Below, piece after piece: positions 1-7,382 of a stretch of 60,478 nucleotides of DNA. Source of the stretch: Bacillota bacterium (GTDB taxonomy: Bacteria > Bacillota > Clostridia > Lachnospirales > Lachnospiraceae); assembly GCA_023410575.1 (NCBI GenBank), contig JAEYPP010000073.1:1-60478 (forward strand). The letters are read 5' to 3'. Both the position numbers and the translations under genes were made by a program. The notes beneath the pieces are model-generated. The model made no database searches and was not told the origin of the DNA. It worked only from the letters and a program-made list of their open reading frames with translations. Numbering within the stretch: position 1 is the first letter of the stretch; each line of letters begins with the position of its first letter.

Positions 1-512
1 GCCTAGTGCTTTGACATACACTAGACTTTTGTAAGCTAAGATGCAACCTCTTAGCAGATATATAACAAGCTACTCAAAAACTGTTAATTGTAATGGAAAG
101 GGTTGCGTTTCATTTTACAATTAACGTTGTATATTGATTCATAGTATATCCATTTTTAGATTACTTGATTTATATCTATGACTGAAAGAAATGTGTTATC
201 TTTTTAAACAGGTATTTGTACTGTGGTACAGTTTACTTATCATGAGAAAAAAATGGTCTCCTATGATTCATTTATCATAGAAGACCATTTACTCATTTTT
301 CAATAACTTTATTCTACATCATCAATCAATATTATAAAAAAGGTATGATGAGAGTAAAACATACTCTCACTAGCCCCTTTTTTTACACTCCAGGCTCGTA
401 GCCTGCACTACATTCCCAACTGTTTTGTAAGTTTTAAAATTCGCACTTGTAAAAATGCATAAACAATGACTTTATAAATACTTTATGGCATATATTTTGC
501 GGTATTATACTT
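1..512. other. Non-coding left margin with hairpins
   Basis: I see no convincing gene in this AT-rich stretch downstream of the integrase. It holds three stem-loops. The first is at 83-125, with 11-bp arms; read on the minus strand it is followed by AGTTTTTG. The second is at 251-290, a 16-bp stem with one mismatch, flanked by A and T runs on both sides. The third is at 349-369, an 8-bp stem. They could end transcription from the integrase or protect a neighbour beyond the window. An attachment site of the integrative element could also lie here, but I could not find a matching direct repeat. Confidence 0.5.
251..290. terminator. Bidirectional terminator-like hairpin
   Basis: The arms AAATGGTCT-C-CTATGAT and ATCATAG-A-AGACCATTT pair around a short TTC-type loop. 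An A-run lies on the left and a TCATTTTT tract on the right, so it could work on either strand. No gene ends within 200 bases on the right, so its client is not visible here. Confidence 0.5.
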
Positions 513-1763
513 TTAAATGATTCCAATCAAATTTTCATACGCAACTTTTTTGTCAATTTGAGAAGATGTGTCAAGGAAGTTACCAACCTTTTGAGCTTCT
601 AGCTGCTTAATATCCTCTAAACAGTGAGTATAAGAAACCGTTGTATTGTAATTGGAATGCCCCATAATCTCCTGAACAGTTCTGGCTGTCATTCCCTTTT
701 CAAAGCATCTTGTAGCAAATGTATGACGTAAACAATGTGGGTGTATACGTTCAAATTCTTTATAGACAATTCCTTTTTCAAAAGATTCATTTTTACGTAT
801 AGCATTAAGTTGCGATGTTACATGCCTTAAATCATTCTCAACATTATACCTTGCCACTGGTGAGCCCATCGATGTAACGAATACCAAATCCCCATATTCT
901 TCTGGCTTTCTCCACCTATCACCAAACTCACTTCTTCTTTTCTCTACTTTCTTTTTCCAGAGTTCTAGAAGTTGTTTCGTTTCACCAAAGAAAGGTATTG
1001 TTCTAATAGAATTTTCTGTTTTAGGCGAAGTAAGCTTAGATTTTTTAATACCTTTTTCATACTGACAGCTCAGGGCTCTGTTTACGTGAATACAATTATT
1101 CTGAAAATCAATATCTCCCCACTGCAAACCACCAATTTCCCCAACCCGCATACCAGTACAAAGCATAATCTTATACATCTCTTCATACCAACTATGTACT
1201 GACTCAAGATAATTAATAAACTCCTTCTGGTCCTCATTAGTTAATACCCTACGTTTAGCAGTTTCTCCCGAAGGAATCTGAGTTCCTACAACAGGATTGA
1301 TTTGCATCATACCATTAGCCATAGCAGCTTCGATACACTGTCTTAAAATTCCAGACGCCTCTTTAACGCATTTTGGTGTCCTTCCTGCAGTAAGCATCTC
1401 TGCAATAGCAATCTGAACATCCATCTGACTTATTTCATCAAGCTTCTTGGTACCAATACGACACCCGAAATAATTAGTATACATTCTACGATATGCGATA
1501 CCACTACTCTTTAATGTTGGTTCTTTATACGCTGAAAACCATTGTTCAAACCACTCATCAAGAATAATTCCCTTATGCTGAGCATTTACCTGTTTACGAA
1601 GCAATTCCTCTTTAGCCATCTCAAATTCTTTCTTAATCTGAGGTAAACTAAAATTGGTAATATCAAGCTTCACTCCATTGATCATTGCACGTGCATTGTA
1701 TCTGCCATCTGGTCTTTGTGATAACCCTTTGCCTAGAACTTTACCTTTTAGATCTTTTCCCAT
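513..1763 (-). CDS. int: Tyrosine recombinase / phage-type integrase (Tn916-like)
   Basis: A site-specific tyrosine recombinase of 416 aa, the usual length for Tn916-type integrases. The N-terminal part (about 1-60) looks like the arm-binding domain, 65-165 is the SAM-like core-binding domain, and 175-400 is the catalytic domain. Catalytic residues are visible: Arg206 in TGMRVGEI, His343 and Arg346 in HCLRH, His369 in MGHSNY and the nucleophile Tyr378 in VSYTH. The start is supported by GAAAGGAGATAACAG just before ATG. The excisionase-like gene lies just upstream on the same strand, the usual xis-int order. It probably integrates and excises the accessory patch right of tsf. The target site cannot be read from this window. 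Confidence 0.93.
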   Translation of the reverse strand: MGKDLKGKVLGKGLSQRPDGRYNARAMINGVKLDITNFSLPQIKKEFEMAKEELLRKQVNAQHKGIILDEWFEQWFSAYKEPTLKSSGIAYRRMYTNYFGCRIGTKKLDEISQMDVQIAIAEMLTAGRTPKCVKEASGILRQCIEAAMANGMMQINPVVGTQIPSGETAKRRVLTNEDQKEFINYLESVHSWYEEMYKIMLCTGMRVGEIGGLQWGDIDFQNNCIHVNRALSCQYEKGIKKSKLTSPKTENSIRTIPFFGETKQLLELWKKKVEKRRSEFGDRWRKPEEYGDLVFVTSMGSPVARYNVENDLRHVTSQLNAIRKNESFEKGIVYKEFERIHPHCLRHTFATRCFEKGMTARTVQEIMGHSNYNTTVSYTHCLEDIKQLEAQKVGNFLDTSSQIDKKVAYENLIGII

Positions 1764-1887
1764 AATCTGTTATCTCCTTTCATTTTAACGTTTAGCAGAT
1801 TATTAAAGATTCAAACTTTATAAGCAATACAATCGTATGCTTCTGCAAATTAACATCTATTATAATCTGCTAAATTGTTACTACTAA

Positions 1888-2085
1888 TTACATGATCAAA
1901 CGATATTTAGCCGCCTTTTCAATATCTTTATCCAAAAGTTCCTTATGAATAAATACTTTGCGTCCTATACGTACAACGTATCTGCAATTAGGTTTGTAGA
2001 TCATCTCTCTTGCTTTTGTTTCTCCTATACCTAAATACTCACAGAAATCATAAAAGCTCATTAAAGGACTATTACTACTCATCAT
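1888..2085 (-). CDS. xis: Excisionase-like winged-helix DNA-binding protein
   Basis: A 65-aa protein of the Tn916 Xis / HTH_17 type. Residues 8-30 (MSFYDFCEYLGIGETKAREM) form the helix-turn-helix and YVVRIGRKVFIHKELL the wing, typical of small excisionases that bend DNA at attachment sites. It is followed 124 bases later by the integrase on the same strand, so the pair probably forms a recombination module. The ATG has a strong AAAGGAGGGATATG ribosome binding site, and a second Met follows at once. The assignment rests on the fold-like motif and the neighbour. A small transcription regulator of the same fold is the alternative. Confidence 0.8.
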   Translation of the reverse strand: MMSSNSPLMSFYDFCEYLGIGETKAREMIYKPNCRYVVRIGRKVFIHKELLDKDIEKAAKYRLIM

Positions 2086-2524
2086 ATCCCTCCTTTTTCG
2101 TATGTAATACGAAGCTTGTAATGTATCTTTTTTGTCAGTCTTCTTTAAAGACTACTTTCATATTTATATTATGTCTTTAGATTCTTGCTCCATCGTGCAC
2201 ATAAATGTTAGACATATAATCAATTTATTGATTTATTCTTCTTTTTCGTCTTTGAAGCTTCGCTCATATCTATTTTGTCCTTAGATTTTTGATTTATCTT
2301 GTACATAAATAAGTTTATCCTTGTTATAGTAATCAACCGACAGTAGTAATGAATTCAAAAACAAGTTAGTTGATGATACATTAGACACTTTTGGTATTCA
2401 ACGTTCTTTATGTACGAAGGGATGTCCTTATGATAATGTAGTTGTCAAAGCAACCCTTTAAATCACCAAAACAAAGTATTTAAGAGGTGAGACAATTTAG
2501 CTATTTTGGTATAACGACTTCAAA
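2086..2524. other. 439-base non-coding stretch with a direct repeat
   Basis: It lies between the excisionase-like gene and the unknown 169-aa gene. The main structure is an imperfect 34-base direct repeat (2173-2206 and 2277-2310). Each copy contains a short minus-strand ATG frame; the one at 2306-2220 encodes 28 aa and is Lys-rich. Neither small frame has a convincing ribosome binding site at normal spacing, so I do not call them genes. Confidence 0.5.
2173..2310. repeat. Imperfect 34-bp direct repeat pair
   Basis: Copies at 2173-2206 and 2277-2310 share 27 of 34 bases, including TTAGATT near the left and ACATAAAT at the right end; their starts are 104 bases apart. Upstream of xis such repeats could be recombinase-arm or regulator sites, or a decayed duplication of a tiny gene. 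Confidence 0.55.
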
Positions 2525-3034
2525 TCAATCACAAAAAGGATTGTCTTGCTGTTCTTCTTCATCTCTAATCTGTGTCTTTCCGACTTCTTTTTTTACTTCT
2601 ATTAAGCCAATTCCAAAAGCAGAACTTTCATAGCAAAGCTCTTTTATTGATTCTACTGATAACTCATATACTTTTTCATTAATTTCTGTAGGTTCCACTG
2701 ACTCTACAGCACAGGCAGTTCGTATTCGCATATCATCAACAATATTAAGAATTATCTGGCTATCATACATTCCATACTGGTACATAATGTATTCTGTATT
2801 GTCTTCCATAGATAATTCTTTTATTTCATGTTGAGCTATTCTCATGGCTTCATTCAAACTTATATCTTTATAAATCTCATCAAATGCCATTCTTCTTGCA
2901 TCTTCTCTTCTGTTTGCTGTAACAAGGAAAGCATTTGCGCAGTCATCATTAAAAAGTGTCTGCATACAATGTTCTGCATCTACAGCCTCTTCTCCATTTA
3001 AAATTCTTGGTAATTCAAAAGCTAAAAAACTCAT
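2525..3034 (-). CDS. Hypothetical protein of the integrative element
   Basis: An acidic protein of 169 aa that I do not recognise. It has no signal peptide or membrane segment. The middle (about 40-95) looks mainly helical and the C-terminus ends in a very acidic tail (RDEEEQQDNPFCD). The start is set at the ATG at 3034 because AAAGGGGAATTG lies just before it; a longer GTG frame starting at 3052 would overlap that ribosome binding site. It sits upstream of xis-int on the same strand and is separated from the IS by a hairpin (3140-3166). It is probably element cargo or regulator; no function is claimed. Confidence 0.7.
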   Translation of the reverse strand: MSFLAFELPRILNGEEAVDAEHCMQTLFNDDCANAFLVTANRREDARRMAFDEIYKDISLNEAMRIAQHEIKELSMEDNTEYIMYQYGMYDSQIILNIVDDMRIRTACAVESVEPTEINEKVYELSVESIKELCYESSAFGIGLIEVKKEVGKTQIRDEEEQQDNPFCD

Positions 3035-3139
3035 AATCAATTCCCCTTTCACAATCTTTTTTGCGCGGTTAACATCTACATTACTATTATGTTGGTAAAT
3101 TTTAATGTTCTACGTTTATGAGAAAACTAATTTGGACGC

Positions 3140-3166
3140 AAAAAAGCTCTCCTTTTAAGGAAAGCT
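3140..3166 (-). terminator. Intrinsic terminator-like hairpin
   Basis: A 10-bp stem (AGCTCTCCTT with AAGGAAAGCT, one mismatch) is followed on the minus strand by six T. It lies upstream of the unknown 169-aa gene, so it would stop transcripts arriving from the IS or rpsB-tsf side. Confidence 0.55.
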
Positions 3167-3190
3167 AATTTTAAAGGTTCTATAATAAAT

Positions 3191-3234
3191 GTTGGGGTAT
3201 GTGAATTAAACCATTCACAACTCCAACTTTTTTG
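3191..3234 (+). terminator. IS left-end hairpin with T-run
   Basis: GTTGGGGTATGTGAAT pairs with ATTCACAACTCCAAC around a short loop and is followed by TTTTTTG on the plus strand. It may both form the left transposon end and block read-through into the transposase gene. Confidence 0.55.
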
Positions 3235-3250
3235 TTTATAATACAAAAAA

Positions 3251-3290
3251 ACCTCCAAGTGCCAGTCTAGCAAACAAACCACTCGGAGGT
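3251..3290 (+). promoter_or_regulatory. Hairpin covering the transposase ribosome binding site
   Basis: ACCTCCAAGTG (3251-3261) pairs at 10 of 11 positions with CACTCGGAGGT (3280-3290). The right arm contains GGAGGT, the ribosome binding site 7 bases before the transposase ATG at 3298. Read-through RNA from outside the IS would fold this way and hide the site, whereas an RNA starting inside the hairpin would not. This resembles the known protection used by IS10 and IS50; here it is inferred from sequence only. Confidence 0.55.
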
Positions 3291-3297
3291 GCAATAA

Positions 3298-4473
3298 ATG
3301 CACAATAATTGTATCAATAAATTGCTAAATTTAAAAGAGGTAAAAGTAAAAAATATTATCCATACTGACAGTTCTGTGAAAATATATTTACAAACAGAAT
3401 CCAAAGAACAGAAATGCCCCAACTGTGGCACATTAACAAAAAGAATCCATGATTACAGGCTTCAAACAATTAAGGATTTACCTTTTCAAGAAAAGGACTG
3501 CTATCTTGTTCTCAAAAAGCGTCGTTATCGATGTCCTTGTGGCAAACGTTTCTTTGAGAAATACGATTTTCTTGCTCGTTATCAGCAACGTTCCGTTCGA
3601 CTTACACAATCTATTGCCAACCAGCTTAGAGATTCCTTATCATTGAAGTATGTAGCAAAACGATCGAATGTCTCTACGAATACTGTTTCAAGAATACTGG
3701 ATACCATTAGTTATTCTTGTCCTTCTCTTAAGGATACCATTGCTATTGATGAGTTTAAGGGGAATGCTGATACTGGAAAATATCAATGTATTCTAGTAAA
3801 TCCTAAACAACATACGATTATGGATATACTGCCTGATCGAACTCAATCTCATTTATCAGAATACTTTCGAGATATGAATCGTAGTGAACGATATCGTGTG
3901 AAGTTCTTTGTTTGTGATATGTGGCAACCTTATGTAGACATTGCTCATGCTTACTTTCCAAACGCTCAAGTAATCATTGATAAGTATCACTTCATTCGAC
4001 AAGTAACTTGGGCAATCGCAAACGTTCGTAAAAGACTGCAAAAGACAATGCCAATCTCACTTCGCAAATACTATAAAAGAAGCCACAAACTGATATTAAC
4101 GCGCTATGATAAGCTGAAAGATGAGAACAAAAAGGCATGTGATTTAATGCTGCATTACAACGATGATTTAAGAAAAGCTCATATGCTAAAAGAATGGTTT
4201 TACCACATTTGTCAGAATCCTAAATACTCGATTCAAAGAATTGAATTCTATGAGTGGATTAAAAATGCTGAGAGCTGTGGAATTAAGGAATTTGAAAGCT
4301 GTGCTGCTACTTATAGGCATTGGGCTAAATACATACTAAATGCATTTAAGTATGGTTTAACAAACGGTATTACAGAAGGTTTCAATAATAAAGTTAAGGT
4401 ACTAAAACGTATCTCATATGGTATCCGAAACTTTGATCGTTTTCGAACACGTATTTTACACTCTTGTAACTAA
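3298..4473 (+). CDS. tnp: ISL3-family transposase
   Basis: A complete 391-aa DDE transposase of the ISL3 group. The N-terminal zf-ISL3 zinc ribbon has Cys40/Cys43 (CPNC) and Cys79/Cys81 (CPC), then a helix-turn-helix around 105-135. The catalytic acids are Asp151 (IAIDEF), Asp207 (CDMWQPY) and Glu360 (GITEGFNNK). The C-terminal RISYGIRNFDRFRTRIL block is typical. No frameshift or stop is visible, so the copy may be active. The GGAGGT ribosome binding site sits in a hairpin. It is on the plus strand, opposite to every neighbour. Confidence 0.95.
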   Translation: MHNNCINKLLNLKEVKVKNIIHTDSSVKIYLQTESKEQKCPNCGTLTKRIHDYRLQTIKDLPFQEKDCYLVLKKRRYRCPCGKRFFEKYDFLARYQQRSVRLTQSIANQLRDSLSLKYVAKRSNVSTNTVSRILDTISYSCPSLKDTIAIDEFKGNADTGKYQCILVNPKQHTIMDILPDRTQSHLSEYFRDMNRSERYRVKFFVCDMWQPYVDIAHAYFPNAQVIIDKYHFIRQVTWAIANVRKRLQKTMPISLRKYYKRSHKLILTRYDKLKDENKKACDLMLHYNDDLRKAHMLKEWFYHICQNPKYSIQRIEFYEWIKNAESCGIKEFESCAATYRHWAKYILNAFKYGLTNGITEGFNNKVKVLKRISYGIRNFDRFRTRILHSCN

Positions 4474-4612
4474 ATAACTTAGACTGGCACGAAGGTTTAT
4501 TTATCATGCCCAAAAACAGGTATTTAGAAACCTCAACATAAAAACAGCTCTACATCCAGTAATGGAGCATGATTCAAAGAATCATACCCCAAGACTTGAC
4601 ATAGAGCCTACT

Positions 4613-4650
4613 AAAAAAGGTCCAAACGAGAATAAATTCTCGCTTGAACC
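4613..4650 (-). terminator. rpsB-tsf operon terminator
   Basis: A 15-bp stem (GGTCCAAACGAGAAT with ATTCTCGCTTGAACC, two mismatches) with a 2-base loop is followed on the minus strand by six T. It lies 31 bases after the tsf stop and just outside the proposed right end of the IS. Confidence 0.9.
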
Positions 4651-4680
4651 TTTTATTCGTATTACGCTTGTGCTAAACGC

Positions 4681-5613
4681 TTACATCCCCATCTGTTTTG
4701 CAACTTCTGCTGCGAAATCTTCTTCTTTCTTTTCGATACCTTCACCAGTTTCGAAACGAACGAATCTCTTAACAGCGATTTCTGCGCCAACTTCTTTTGC
4801 TACAGAATCAATGTATTTTTGAACTGTTAAATCACCATCTTTTACATAAGCCTGATCAACTAAACAGAATTCTTTTAATTCTTTTGCAAGACGACCTTCT
4901 ACCATCTTTTCTACGATGTTTTCTGGCTTTTTAGCATTTGCAGGATCGTTCATAGCCTGAGTTTTTAAGATTTCTCTTTCATGAGCAATGAACTCAGGTG
5001 CGATTTCAGCCTGGTTAACGTACTTAGGATTCATAGCTGCAATTTGCATAGCTACGTTTTTAGCACATTCTTTTGTTGCATCATTGTATACGCTTGTCTC
5101 GAACTCAACTAAGATACCAATTCTACCAGCACCATGAACATAAGATTCAACAAAGCCGTTTTCAGCAGTAAGCTTAGCAAATCTTCTGATGTTCATGTTT
5201 TCACCGATAACAGCGATTTGAGAAGCTAATTCTTCTTTTACAGTCTTAGAAGCATCTTCAATCCAAGGTTCAGCTAAGAAAGCATCAATATCAGCAGATG
5301 TTGTTTTAGCAGCCTGTTCAGCAACTTTAGCAACATATACCTGGAATTTTTCGTTCTTTGCAACGAAGTCTGTTTCAGAGTTAACTTCTACGATAGAAGC
5401 TACTTTACCATCAGCACTTACGTTAGTGGAGCAGATACCTTCTGCAGCAATTCTTCCTGCTTTCTTCTCTGCAGCTGCAAGTCCTTTTTCTCTTAAGAAC
5501 TCTACTGCCTTATCCATATCACCATCTGTAGCAGCTAATGCTTTTTTGCAGTCCATCATGCCTGCGCCGGTCATTTCTCTTAAATCTTTAACCATTCCAG
5601 CTGTTATAGCCAT
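4681..5613 (-). CDS. tsf: Elongation factor Ts
   Basis: A 310-aa guanine-nucleotide exchange factor for EF-Tu. The UBA-like N-terminus MAITAGMVKDLREMTGAGMM is diagnostic and is followed by DCKKAL and the TDFVA core motif (NSETDFVAKNEKF, about 80-90). The two dimerisation-core repeats and the C-terminal EVAKQMGM complete a normal length. The start is the ATG at 5613: GGAGGAATTTACG lies before it, while an upstream in-frame ATG at 5628 overlaps the ribosome binding site. It is co-transcribed with rpsB across a 143-base gap containing a terminator-like hairpin. pyrH and frr, its usual followers, are missing. Confidence 0.97.
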   Translation of the reverse strand: MAITAGMVKDLREMTGAGMMDCKKALAATDGDMDKAVEFLREKGLAAAEKKAGRIAAEGICSTNVSADGKVASIVEVNSETDFVAKNEKFQVYVAKVAEQAAKTTSADIDAFLAEPWIEDASKTVKEELASQIAVIGENMNIRRFAKLTAENGFVESYVHGAGRIGILVEFETSVYNDATKECAKNVAMQIAAMNPKYVNQAEIAPEFIAHEREILKTQAMNDPANAKKPENIVEKMVEGRLAKELKEFCLVDQAYVKDGDLTVQKYIDSVAKEVGAEIAVKRFVRFETGEGIEKKEEDFAAEVAKQMGM

Positions 5614-5654
5614 CGTAAATTCCTCCATGTAATTGTTTTTTTATTGATATTATG

Positions 5655-5692
5655 AAAAAAACTTCAGCCTAACACCTTGAGTCAGGCTGAAG
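5655..5692 (-). terminator. Terminator or attenuator between rpsB and tsf
   Basis: A perfect 9-bp stem, CTTCAGCCT with AGGCTGAAG, is followed on the minus strand by seven T. Since tsf has no clear promoter of its own in the gap, this is probably a partial terminator lowering tsf relative to rpsB. Confidence 0.8.
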
Positions 5693-5756
5693 CATCTTGT
5701 CACAACTTTGTTTTCGATACAAAATTTAAGTGATATCGCTTTGCAACAGCGCTTAA

Positions 5757-6497
5757 TTATGCCTCTACTGCTTCTTCTACAGTTTCAGTTTCTTCTGTAG
5801 AATCAGTCATCTGTACGCCCTGATTAGCTTCGATAACAGCGTCTGCCATCTTAGCAACGATTAACTTAACTGCACGGATTGCATCATCGTTACCAGGAAT
5901 TACATAATCAAGTTCTTCTGGATCACAGTTAGTATCTGCGATACCGATTAACTTAATACCAAGTGTATGTGCTTCTTGAATACAGATTCTTTCCTTCTTA
6001 GGATCAACTACGAAGATAGCTTCTGGGATATCTTTCATATCCTTGATACCACCAAGGTTCTTTTCAAGTTTGTCCCACTCCTTCTTTAATTCGATAACTT
6101 CTTTCTTTGGAAGAACATCGAATGTACCATCGTTAGCCATTTTCTCGATTTCTTTTAATCTCTTAATTCTGGACTGGATAGTCTTGAAGTTAGTTAACAT
6201 ACCACCTAACCATCTCTCGTTTACATAGTACATTCCACAACGTTCAGCTTCTGATTTAACAGAATCCTGAGCTTGTTTCTTAGTACCAACAAAAAGAACT
6301 TTACCACCGTTAGCTACTACATCTTTGATTGCATAGTAAGCTTCATCTACTTTACCTACAGATTTCTGTAAGTCGATGATGTAGATACCATTTCTCTCTG
6401 TGTAGATGTATTCTGCCATCTTAGGGTTCCATCTTCTTGTTTGATGTCCAAAGTGAACACCTGCTTCAAGTAATTGCTTCATTGAAATAACGCTCAT
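5757..6497 (-). CDS. rpsB: 30S ribosomal protein S2
   Basis: A 246-aa ribosomal protein of the small subunit. The signature MKQLLEAGVHFGHQTRRWNPKM is at the N-terminus, followed by YIYTERNGIYIIDLQK, GGMLTNFKTI and the C-terminal signature IFVVDPKKERICIQEA with GIADTNCDP. The acidic C-terminal tail (TEETETVEEAVEA) is common in Firmicutes. The start at 6497 has GGAGGAATATAAC before it; a longer open frame to 6632 is leader RNA, not protein. Transcription starts at the promoter at 6604-6632, giving a leader of about 100 bases that could host autoregulation, though I cannot assign a known motif. Confidence 0.97.
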   Translation of the reverse strand: MSVISMKQLLEAGVHFGHQTRRWNPKMAEYIYTERNGIYIIDLQKSVGKVDEAYYAIKDVVANGGKVLFVGTKKQAQDSVKSEAERCGMYYVNERWLGGMLTNFKTIQSRIKRLKEIEKMANDGTFDVLPKKEVIELKKEWDKLEKNLGGIKDMKDIPEAIFVVDPKKERICIQEAHTLGIKLIGIADTNCDPEELDYVIPGNDDAIRAVKLIVAKMADAVIEANQGVQMTDSTEETETVEEAVEA

Positions 6498-6603
6498 GTT
6501 ATATTCCTCCATATTGGTTTTTGACTTCCGTATAACTACTTTACGCAAACCTATCAGATAGGCACCGTGCGCATTCAAATTATACGTGATTTTTGCCTTA
6601 CAA

Positions 6604-6632
6604 ATTATATCATGTATTCTTATAAAAATCAA
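6604..6632 (-). promoter_or_regulatory. rpsB promoter
   Basis: TTGATT and TATAAT are separated by 17 bases, with TG one base before the -10 (extended -10). It overlaps the gap just after the mltG-like gene and gives rpsB-tsf independence from the fla/che operon. Confidence 0.8.
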
Positions 6633-6639
6633 GAACTTT

Positions 6640-7368
6640 TTACTTTGTTGTAATTATGGATGCTATCTCAAAATAAGTTGCTCCCTTTTTGATTTTATAG
6701 TCTCCTATATGAATATTACTTGCAAAACCATTATTCGATAAATACTTATCAAAATCCTTAGCATCCTTTACTAGACCTACCTCATAAGCCGCTTGTGATA
6801 TAGCCGCTGAATACATGCCCTTTTTCACCTTAAGTATTACTATTTCAGCTGAATCATCTGTAGTATCATCTGATTCAGGAGTCTTTGTTGGAATTGGTGT
6901 AGTCGTAACAGTAGCTATTGCAGCAATTGGAGTCGGTGTAGGTGTATCAATCGGTGCATCTGTCGGCGTTTCTGTTGTCCCAGTCGGTGCATCTATTGGT
7001 GTCGTTGTCGGTGCATCTGTCGGCATCTCAGTCGGTGCATCTGTCGGCATCTCAGTCGGTGCACCTATTGGCATTTCTGTCGGCGTTCCTGTTGTTTGCG
7101 CTGTCGATTCTCCTGTTATTGTAGGCGTCACTGTTGGCGTAGTTATTGGAGACATTGTTGGCTCTTGTATCGGAAGCTGGGAAGGTGTAGGAGCTATTCC
7201 TGTAATCTTTACTTTATCTGCTGCTTCCTCCATGCCAAGTAATTTTGCAGCATGAATAATTTCACTATCTGACATTTTCTCTTTTCCAGTGGCACCTGTC
7301 AGCGTCATTACAATTATTGTGAATATGATACCGATTGCAATGCCTCTTAAGTAATATTTTAGCTTCAT
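6640..7368 (-). CDS. MltG-like (YceG-like) membrane-anchored protein with PT-rich linker
   Basis: A 242-aa protein in three parts. Residues about 6-27 (YLRGIAIGIIFTIIVMTLTG) are one transmembrane segment. Residues about 60-165 are a low-complexity linker of repeated Pro-Thr units (PTEMPTDAPT and similar). The C-terminal ~60 residues (KKGMYSAAISQAAYEVGLVKDAKDF... IGDYKIKKGATYFEIASIIT) match the LysM-like N-terminal part of endolytic transglycosylase MltG. The catalytic YceG domain itself is absent, so it probably binds peptidoglycan or a partner rather than cleaving glycan. It is the last gene of the fla/che run, just before the rpsB promoter. Confidence 0.75.
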   Translation of the reverse strand: MKLKYYLRGIAIGIIFTIIVMTLTGATGKEKMSDSEIIHAAKLLGMEEAADKVKITGIAPTPSQLPIQEPTMSPITTPTVTPTITGESTAQTTGTPTEMPIGAPTEMPTDAPTEMPTDAPTTTPIDAPTGTTETPTDAPIDTPTPTPIAAIATVTTTPIPTKTPESDDTTDDSAEIVILKVKKGMYSAAISQAAYEVGLVKDAKDFDKYLSNNGFASNIHIGDYKIKKGATYFEIASIITTK

Positions 7369-7382
7369 AATTATGCTCCAAT

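Larger units (their letters stand above)
513..3034 (-). mobile_element. Remnant or end of an integrative element (int, xis, cargo orf)
   Basis: Integrase, excisionase-like gene and an unknown orf are co-oriented on the minus strand. No conjugation, replication or resistance genes accompany them in the window. This could be the integrase end of a larger element extending left beyond position 1, or a decayed island. Boundaries are set by the genes only; no attL/attR repeat was found. Confidence 0.5.
3191..4594 (+). mobile_element. ISL3-family insertion sequence
   Basis: About 1.4 kb, the normal size for the family, with one transposase gene. The ends are proposed from a shared inverted terminal sequence: TTGGGGTATG at 3192-3201, and its reverse complement CATACCCCAA at 4583-4592. 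In each end the motif is followed inward by a small palindrome and then CTCCA. A second inverted pair lies inside: GTGCCAGTCTA at 3259-3269 and its complement at 4480-4490. I could not find the 8-bp target duplication that ISL3 elements usually make, so exact ends are uncertain by a few bases. Confidence 0.75.

Noticed and set aside
2220..2306. 28-codon minus-strand small gene
   Set aside because: The nearest AAGGA is 11 bases away and the other repeat copy has an early stop, so coding is not supported.
513..4600. Search for att direct repeats flanking the int-xis module
   Set aside because: Compared the ends by eye (1-510 with 3053-3190 and 4590-4680); only shared words of 8 bases or fewer were found, not enough to call att sites.
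6815..7255. Open frame of 146 codons on the plus strand, rich in Val/Gly/Ser repeats
   Set aside because: It is the mirror of the Pro-Thr linker codons of the mltG-like gene on the other strand, has no ribosome binding site and no recognisable protein.
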